From: Hemicentrotus pulcherrimus
Lineage: Eukaryota > Echinodermata > Echinoidea > Camarodonta > Strongylocentrotidae
Direction: 5' to 3'
Length of the DNA: 56,932 bases
NCBI GenBank assembly: GCA_003118195.1
Contig: BEXV01000175.1
Coordinates: 26,972-83,903, forward strand
Numbering within the stretch: position 1 is the stretch's first letter; every line of letters starts with the position of its first letter. This document shows positions 10,585 through 20,400 of this stretch, in pieces. Position numbers and translations under genes: made by a program. Below the pieces are notes generated by a model that was not told where the DNA came from, searched no databases, and saw only the letters and a list, made by a program, of their open reading frames with translations.

Positions 10585-11459
10585 TTATACCCAATCCGTG
10601 TACATCCTATCGCCGTCTGCTGATACTCCCGTTGATCGATCTCCTCCGCATTTCTCGAGGACAGCCTCGACCTCGTCAGGCGAGTAACGAACTGGTTTCA
10701 TTTCGCTGCTCGCAGCTGACGAACCCGAGTACGTGTCAATGCTATCCTCGCTCGAATTATGACTTTCGCCACTAGAGTTCCTACTATTACTACTCCTACT
10801 ATTCTATATGCCATTCAGTTGACAGCAGTTAGGGGTAATACCGTTCGGTGTGGTACCATTCAAACCGTTTCTATGCAATGGGTTTACGCCGTTTATATAA
10901 CCTCTGTTGAGGTCGTTACGATATCTGACGTCGCCGTTTCAATCGACGTCGTTGTTATTTTTGTACTTGTCTGGAGAATGCTTTGTAACGACGAGGCTAG
11001 GAGCATCTTGCGAACTTCTTCTTTCGAAGGGATGTTCTCTGATCGGAGTTAATGGCATTGCGTTCCCATTTCGTTCGTCTTCTACAATGACAGCAGGGTT
11101 ACTGCCATAGTAACCGTTGAGGTCTCGTGTTGCAGGCGGTTGCTGCCCCAGTCCAGCGTTGGTTGAACCTTTGGGAATAGGTTTGTGATTCGGGGTAACC
11201 TTGGAGACGTTACCGAAGGCGATGGCAGGGTTGGGTGGCTTTGGGCTTGTTGCTGGAGGACGGTCCGCGTTGGATTGATAGCTGCGGTAGCTACCGCCTG
11301 ATGACCGGTTATCGTCGTGCTTGGAGAAATGGACAGTCTTGGACTTGCTGATAGATGCTGGGTTGGGCATCCAGCACTCGTCTGAGTGACCCAGGGTCAA
11401 ACATTCAGGTGTACAGTGAGGGCTAGCCATGTAGCTATGACGGTGGCCTCCGGACGGAG
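10585..11459 (-). CDS. Protocadherin last exon (conserved tail motifs, C-terminus), two in-frame stops
   Basis: Acceptor is CTTCTTGTTGTAG; the first two bases complete a Thr codon. Contains CTPECLTLGHSDECWMP and, shortly after, SKTVHFS, matching the RVxF protein-phosphatase-1 docking pattern found as RRVTF in delta-1 protocadherins. TGA 10941-10939 would end the protein after NNNDVD. The same frame then continues with NGDVRYRNDLNRGY..., TAG 10806-10804, and NSSGESHNSSEDSIDTYS to MYTDWV and TAA 10587-10585. The segment past the stops keeps the Asn/Ser-rich composition of a tail, so I include it. A C-terminal DWV could be a class III PDZ ligand (inference). Confidence 0.75.
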
Positions 11460-14400
11460 CTACAACAAGAAGACACAAGTAAAAAAATAATTAATTTTTA
11501 GTTTCATAAACACCACTAAATTAATCTAACATCTAAAGCAAACCCTATGAAAACTGTTGAGAGAATAAAATACAATAAATATAATTATGACAGATAATTT
11601 TCATGGTTTGCACTGTATGGTTGGATAAATCGTGAACCTTAAATATTAACAACATAAAGCACCCTGCGATTGCAGGTCACATGGTCTGTTCGTAAAGCCA
11701 ACAATTCGTGAGGCACATAGTTTGTCATGCCATATGAATATTGTAATATTCATTTTGCTCTACAAACCCTTTGGCAATGCAACCAAGAAACAGATCGAGT
11801 CCAAATACAAATTGCGAATTTGACAAGACCTAAGCGTGTAGTTTTTGCCATTGCTTTAAACTCCCTAATTGTACGAGACCTACCAAGTTCTTACTTTGGC
11901 TTTCGTTGATATCTCCTGCAACATTAAAACATGCAACCTTTCGAATCTTAAGATATGCATCAAGTTCTTACTTTGGGTATTGTTGATATTTTGTGCTGCC
12001 AGTGCTGCGATACGCGGGTAAGAAGCTGATCGCCTTGAGCTACCGTCAGCTGAAGATAGATTGGTTCTATAACCACTTTCCCGCTCAATCTCTGGCTCTC
12101 CACCATGTCCACTGTCGTAGCTACTCCCGCTGCCCCCTTCCGAGTTACGATCCTCGCTATCTCGACGCAGCTTACGAAGGAGACGCTGGACCTAGCAATG
12201 AAATCAGATGAAGATAATCAGAGACGATTAAAGCTGTAAATGGTGGAATGAAGAAGAATCAAAACACAATATTCACGATGGTCACATACAATGTACAATG
12301 ATAATTATATTTTACTCATGTTCAAAGCGAGGCGCGATGGCTCAGTGGTAGAGCTGTGGTCTCGTCACCGAAAGGTCCTAGATTCGAAATCAAGTCATCT
12401 ATAGTAAGGCATTAATCCTCATTACCAAGTCCCTCGGAGAGGACTTAAAGCTGTCTGTCCGCTGGTTGCTTACTTATAGACGTATTCATTGGAAAGTGAT
12501 AAATGATAATGAGTTCTTTTTGGAAAAATATGTTGGCACATTATATCCGGATTTTATGAATGTCCGCTATCACGCATGTTGTCTGCGAAAGTGGGTGGGT
12601 GGGGGGGGGGGGCAGTAAGCATGGTAAGTGCAAGATGTATAGCGCCTAAGGCAAGGATCCTTACATGTGTTTATTAACAAAGACAAAAGACACAATATTA
12701 ATTACGTATATAGGTTTCCCATTACTTTTTGACACATGACCATTTCATAATGAAATACTTGTAAAACTATTTTGTTGTTAGTCTCGAATTGAAAGTTAAA
12801 CCACGATTTAACCACGCGCCTGTAATTTACATAGTTGAAATGCCAGGTTAAAGGTGACACGAGCTTGGGTCGGAAATCAATCGATTTCCTTTTGTACATT
12901 TCCAACTTCTGGAAGAATCTTACGTGGAGGATGGAACAAAGACGATGAAATCGCTATCATACATGCTCCATCGGATCATCTTTTGTTTCGTTACTTCTTC
13001 CATTTCTGTCTTACGTCAAAAGTTCTCTTTGTGACTTTAGTTTTTTCTTTAAGAATCAGACGCTTGTTCTCGATGCAACCTCTGTATTGTTCGAATCTTG
13101 TACCACATGTATGCCTGAATACGAGGACAGGAAAGGCTATTTGTTTGTATCGATTTATGCATCGACAGTCGCGTCCATCTTTAATTCAAATTGTGTTCTA
13201 TACTTTGTAACAAATTGGACTGTATGTTTTTAAATATTTTGGCCATCTGCTTTACAGATGAATGGAGTAACTGTCTGCTTTGTTAAGGTATGACAGGTGT
13301 TTTTAAGAAGGGCGGTATTGGATGATGATCTTAATGCAAACATCGATCCTTTACACTATAGACTTCAGTTGTATAAATCATGTAGATATGAATAAGAAAT
13401 GGTTTCATGAACAGAGTGATAATCGTCGTAAATAATATAGTATAACAATGAAAATGAAATTTATATACCGCAATAAACTTCAGAAGCAATAAAGACGTGA
13501 CTGAAAATGAAAAGGAAAATTACAATCATTGTAATAGTTTGAGAGCTTTAATTTGAGTATTACACACTACAAAATTGCTTGTGTATTATACTCCGAATCG
13601 TGTAATAATCATAATGAATATTTATAATTTTAAGTATACCACAATATACAGGAAAGTTTAAGAGTATCATGCTATACAGAACAAACTATATACTATACTA
13701 GTTTGTGAGTAAGGGGTGTTTATCGGGTGCGACAAGTCTACCACCTCTCTTCCTTTCTAACCATTTTCTTCCTTCTCCATCTCCTCAATCACTATCCATA
13801 TCGAAACAACAATGACTATTTTAACTTATGGAACATGAACCTACATAATATCCACAACTGAAACTCATTTATCCTATACCAAATAGTGAATTTGAAACTT
13901 AACTCTCCACTTCATGAAAGTCTGTCACTTTTCATTTGTATCATAACATGTCTACAAGTCATGCAAACTGAACAGAATAGTAGATGAAATCGTTTTTTTG
14001 TTCAGTAATTCATAGAATTTCACATTTTTCAGCACCGTGATTAGAATTCATTTATAAGTCGTACGTCGGTTGCAGCAAGTTTCTGAACCATCTTTTCTTT
14101 TGCAGAGAAAATGATGTAAGTACGCTATAATCTCTGACGTTTTGGGGCCACCGTACCGGAGGGTGATGCATTATGCTTTTACCAGCGAACCATTCAAAGC
14201 TGAGAGGTCTACATGGCTACTGAATGACGGGGAAAGAAAGCAAGATGGACATGGAAATTGTAGTGAATGGCTTTGTCGGGTCTCAAACCGTACTGGTGAG
14301 AGCATGCCTGATGAGTATATTGGCCCTCATTTGCATTAATGCCAAGATATTCGGTTGAAAATGGTCAGAACTACCCGAGGGTTGTTTGGAGTGAACATGA

Positions 14401-17400
14401 CAAAACCCTGAGATATCTATCACTCCACAGACTCGAGCAAAGGTGACAAAATCCACATCTCGAATCTGACCAATGAACTTGTGAAGGGCTTGCAATGCTG
14501 TGTATTCACTTTTTTTCGATTTTGAAAAGGCTTATGGAAGAATGCGGACAAAGGAAATGTTTTATTACGAATTGATTTTTTAATACAAAACGAAAATAGT
14601 ATTTTGAGTTTTCATATATCTTTTTCGACCATGTTCATGTAAAAGAGGGTTTTAAAGTTAATTCATTTGAATGAAGAAGGAAAAAAGTATTTTTAAAAAA
14701 AAGTATTGTAAGCCTACTCCTTAATCCATGTTTTTAAACGCACACCTAAAATAGCTAAAAAAATGATAAACATTTTCTGCAAATATTCTCTGCTTTGGTT
14801 ATCTTGGATTGAGCATTAAATTATGTTTTTAGAATATTATATTCATTATTTTTCTAAAGATTATCAGCTATTATAGAATATTGTGCAACCATCGGTTCGA
14901 CTAATACGAAAGCGATGAAGATAAAAAGGTTACTGATATATTTACTGAATGCTGAAAGGCTCGAGTTTTCCTCATTTTTCATTTCAATTGCTTCCCACTC
15001 GTCACTTGAGTATCGGCAGAGTAGACAGTAAACATCAATCTCGAAATTCTTTTGGAACAAACCAACCATTAAAAGATGCGGGGTCTATTCGTATTAATTG
15101 CACGTTTTAGCTGGAGTGTTTGTCCAAGACCAATTCTCTTCTCCAAACTTTCCCCGTCCTCATCATCCATTCCTCTCTCTATCTCTCATCTTCCGTCTCT
15201 AACTTAGAAGAATTTGTTTGTGGTTCGGATTGTCTCCCTGCATAGGGTTGACTGTAATTGATGGAACTTTCAGTGTGTTTAGCCCGCCGTGTTGGGGTTT
15301 TAAAGAAGTTCAATTGATGCAGGATAATAGAAAGACAACTTTGTTTTGTTTGCATGTTAACTGTAGCGAGTGTGTGATAAATGAATGCACTAACAGAGAG
15401 CGTGAGGTTCTTAAGCAACTTCTTAAGCGGAGTCTCGATTGCACGTTTAGGTAATACTTTCCTTTAATATCAACTGATTTAGACCGATTGAAAATGACAA
15501 ATTGACTTATTTTTAGGTTTAAAATTCGTAATTTGGGGTTTATTGATTCAGGTGTTACAAAGACAGGGTTGAATTTGATTACCAATTACCTGTCATAAAT
15601 CTCATGAACTCGAAAACAGTGCAGAAGTGTGGACGACATCATAGAAATAAGGACTGCAATGTTCTGAACGAGATGTAAAGTGACGCGACAATATCTTCCA
15701 AAATTAATTATTCAAAGCATGCTAAATGGAGGACTATCCAAATTTGAATACATGAACTTGTTCAGTCGGGATATTTTGGTGTCTTTTTGTTTTTCTAAGG
15801 ATACAGATAACTGGCATCAAGATACCTCCAAAATTCATGAAAATTTGAAGACAACCCTTGTAATATTGTGACAAAGTCTTATGATTTAACCTTTATGTTC
15901 AATAATTTGAAACTCCTCCTCCAAAACATATCTTTTTCAATCATTACCTCATCTTTCGTTAGTCACCAAAGAGAAATAAATAGTTTAGACTTTCATTCAA
16001 ATATTCACACAGTGACCAATAATACAATATGGAGAGTATCATTTTGGAGTATTAATGAACGAAAGGTATAAATTAGCTACACGCCAATGAATATCATCAC
16101 AATGCGGAATATATAATTTAATTACCAGGGTAACATGCCTTTCCACTGCCTTACCTAACGAAGCAAAACTACACGCGACACAAAACGGATATTAATCAAT
16201 AAATCACATTTTCGACCTTTTATTACAATCCTAGTGTCCCAAAGTGTTGTTTATTAGATGTTCAAGGCCCTTCTAATAACCATGCTTGGATCCCTCACTA
16301 CTATATTCTTCTCACTATCAAAACGCATGTTTGGCGCGCTTTTGCCTAAATGGACTTAATTACGGAATGAACAAACCTTGGGTCGTGATAAACGACAATT
16401 TGCTTTTGTTCATTTTAGGCTAATTTTCTGACAAGGTTGAACAAAACTCCATCGTGTAAGTCCTACTTCAAATTGGACGTTAATCTCCAGGCACGACAGG
16501 GTTATTTTCAATATCAGACCATAAAGCTAAAGTGCACTGACTTAATTCTCAAAGATTTTTCCCCATGGTCTATCCTGCTATCTCTCTTGTTAGCGAAATA
16601 TGAAAGTGATTATTATATGACATACTAATTTCATATTTTAGTGAGGATAGTAGTTGCTAATTTGATTAACGGTGGCCTATAACGTGTCGTGAATGAGATA
16701 TTTGCTCACATAAAATAGTAGAGGTGTATCGATGGCGTTGTTCTGGCACCTTATACTATACCGAGATAAATTCGAATGGTGACAGCTCTTTTAGAATTCT
16801 ACTATTGACAACGCTTTATATTTGTCAATGATGTAAAAGGATGCAACGTGATTAATTCGTGTTCCAGTATACTGTGAAATCACTCTTGTTAAAGAAAAGT
16901 CCCTATTAATGCAGATTTATATAATCAGCACGATGCAGCGAAAAAAATCCAACTTTCAATGGTGTGTGCGAATTAACCTGTGTGCATATACTAGGATTTC
17001 AAACATATTTATATGGTTGTATGTTTGCAATTGTTTTCAAGCCACAGTTCAAATTCTTTATTTCAAGTGGTGATCTTGCAGCCAATCGAAAATTCAACCC
17101 GTTTTATTGCCCTTTCACTTCGAGATTCGCGGCAAATCAAATCCGAGAAACTAATCAACTTTCAAGGCAGACCACTGCAGTCAAACTATATGGCGCATAA
17201 TAATTTACCGTGAAAATGCTTTATTATTGATCGTATAAAACAATAGTAGATAATAAACCACTGCCAGACCAACAGACGTTGTGGTTTCCAAATAATTGAT
17301 CCAAACGAAACATGTTAGGAGAAGGCTGAATCTTGACCAACGGCTGAATTTGACCATTACGGTCATCATGGGCATGATCGATGTTGTTAAAAAACCGACA

Positions 17401-20400
17401 AGAATCATGGTTTGTGTTTGTTCGTTTAAGTTATCATGCGTTTATAATTTCACCACGGTAAAACTCACTTAGGCTTAAACGGCTGTTATTCTGAAAGCCT
17501 GTGGATAGAAATTACGTTAATTGTCAAGAAAATATGCAATTTAAGATCAACTACATACTTTTATAATTTTGTTTTCAATACTAAAAAGTTTTAAACTATA
17601 ATCATTTTTTTTTTATTGGGCTGCGTAATGATTTTGATTATCATTTTGAAGGTGACTAATTTACATTACAATTTAAATACGGGCGAAGAATGGACGAATA
17701 ACATTTCTGCCTATAAATTTCAATTCATAATGAATCATCTGAATCAAAGAAATCTCGATTTTACTGCTGTAAAATTACCACATCGACAAATGACGCATGC
17801 TAAAATGGCGCCATTGCTAATTTCTCTTTGTATATCTTTGTTTCCACACACCCATAGAACTCTACGTCACATAGCCATGCACCATCTACACGCGAGTATT
17901 GATTAGAACACCTCACAATCGACACTCCCTATAACCATGGACCCACCACAAACCCTCAATGTATCCGGACTATATTAAAGGATGTCGATAGCGGGAGAAA
18001 TTATTCTTGGAAATGTAACAAGATGGAAGCTTTGGGCCATTTAGATGAAAGATGAAACCATGGATCGCACCCCTCCCATCACAATCTCCGAAAAAGTAAC
18101 ATTTACTTGGTAACACCGGGTACCTCCCTGGTAACATCAACGTAAGCCCCAATCTAATCCATATCAGATTTCATCTGTTGTTATCCATCAATATAATATT
18201 CTTTTACAGAGACAAACAATTAAACATTCATACCACATTATTGTGTTTTGAATTCATTTTACTATTCATGTCTGAAAATGAATATATAAAACGTGATCAT
18301 TGGGTAACCGAACGAGCGGGAACAAATCGAAAATGAATATTTTAAGATGTACAATATCCTATACAGCTCACTTTAATAATTGCTCTTAGCAGGAAGGCAT
18401 TCAAATCCTCTCCGTACATCTGCTAGCAAAGCTTAAAAACACTATTACAAATCGTGTGCCATATCGATATGTGATTACGTAATCTCTTCTCTGGTATTGA
18501 TCACAATCGATCGCCTGCATCTAACAGCGCGCCATCACTATTCTACAACTCGCATCTCGATGCACAGCTTCACCCAAACAGAACTGCCGCCGCTTAGAGT
18601 AATTTGCATATATTGGACCAACAAGGTCTTTGCGTTTGAAATCAATATTTTCCTCGTCCCCTTCGTTAAAAGTTGTTTGTTGTCCTGTTCTCTTTATCCC
18701 TGCCAAGTTTTAAGAGATTGTAAAAGGGAATTAAGACTGCCTTCTGACATACAGCAAGACAAAGAGATTCTGTTTTGTTCATGCGTATTTCAGAAGAAGA
18801 AGCTGATTGGTAGGATTTCTTTAATTTTGTTCTGGGGGTTTATAGCATGGTTACCATTTAACGAGCGTGTGCCTGACACGCGACATTTGACTCTTAAAAA
18901 TCGACTTAATTGTTTCCTTTCTTAGATTCCAATTTATCAATATCCAAAGAACAATCATACTAAAAGCTTGAATGTATTTAATGTTTAAAGTATGTTAATG
19001 TATTTTAAAAATACGTTATTGCTTGGGACATCTCCTTGCTCCTCTTTGTAATGATAAATTGAACATAGTACTGTATACATGTAGGATAACGTTCCATGGA
19101 TGGTATTGAAGAGAGCGGCAACTTACGTCAAACTATCTGACTCATTTATGGAATTGAAGATTTAAGATTTGTGCTATATTTTCCTCCTTTTGCCTGGAGG
19201 AACTTTTAAATAGAAAACTCACATTCATTCAGGCACAATGTTGAGGAATCTCGTAAATGAATGATTGGGTTGTATTTGCCGAGGGGTTAATTATATTAAG
19301 CGAAATGTACTTAACTTGATAATCCACTTAAAATGAGATTGAAGCCGAGTAGCCCTTTAGGGGTCACTTATCTTTTTGGGGGGATAATAATCCCAAAATA
19401 TTTACTCGTCGGAAGCGATACAGCCTGTCTATTGCCAGGGATGTTCAGTTTCTTTCATCAATACACTTGTAGCAATGCTATTATGTCAACCTAATAAAAT
19501 ACTTGAAAATATAAATCATGCTTATCGTATTTTTTCCATGTTACAGAAAGCTTGATAAAAACAAAGTAAATATTAAATTGTGTGTAAAAAAGGGACTCAA
19601 TCTCTTTGTCTTTATTGGCGCAATTGTGTTTCAATCAATTCACTATTTTTTAAAGCAGTGTGAATGGAGATTGAGCATACCAAAGTAACAACAAAAACCC
19701 GTGAGGTATATTTAAAGCAGTTGCTGTTATTCAAGCAGAAGATGAAATAAATGCTTTCCAAATATCTCACAAAACTGAACGATTTTTTGAAAGAGTCTGT
19801 ATGGTTGGAACCGGGAAGGAATGGAAATAATGTGTGTATGACATTTTTATCAATCAAATGGTGTATTGCAATCCTTTAGATATAGAGATTGGGTTGATAA
19901 TTACCTCTGCATCGGGGTCTGGTGTCCTCCTTGCTGATGTGATTGATGCAATGCTTTCTGAATGAAGATCCGAGTTACTACCAAACGTGGTCATCTGCCT
20001 GTTACCCAGCCTCAAGTCCACGTTAGCTACTCCCGTGATCCCTGGCGGCATCGTGCCAAGGTTCGTCGTCGATCCGGGGTTCGATGACCCAATCGAGTCC
20101 CTATCCCTATCCTGCTGCGCCCGCCACTTTCGTATGTTCTTCGACGGTATGGTGGATGAGCTCGATGCTGTCGATGTGAGTCCCGAATCTGTGTCTGATG
20201 TCTTACCGCTGTTGTCAGCGGGTTTGGCTGCTTGTCGTGTCGCGAAGAGTTCTTCTCCTGAGGGTACGATGTACTTGCCTTGTTCACGGTTCTTCGTTCG
20301 GCATCGTGCAGCGACCAGGAGAAAGACAATGACGAGGATGACGGCGCAACCAGCTAGCGATATGATGACGATCATTGGCCAGTCGTTTAGTATGCCGCGA

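Larger units (their letters stand above)
12192..19904 (-). other. Protocadherin 7.7-kb phase-0 intron
   Basis: Separates the membrane/proximal-tail exon from the distal tail exons. It holds a tRNA-headed SINE at its far end (12329 to about 12670). Beyond short motif-free open frames I see no other exon or RNA gene. Confidence 0.65.

Noticed and set aside
10804..10941. A small intron removing the TGA and TAG in the last exon
   Set aside because: No good GT donor just before the TGA (only GTCGAT or GTCAGA), and the sequence between the stops reads as coding.
11993..12211. + strand frame over protocadherin exon 3
   Set aside because: The - strand has the in-phase tail exon with splice sites on both sides.
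12329..12400. Functional tRNA gene
   Set aside because: The B box and acceptor stem are degenerate and a SINE body follows.
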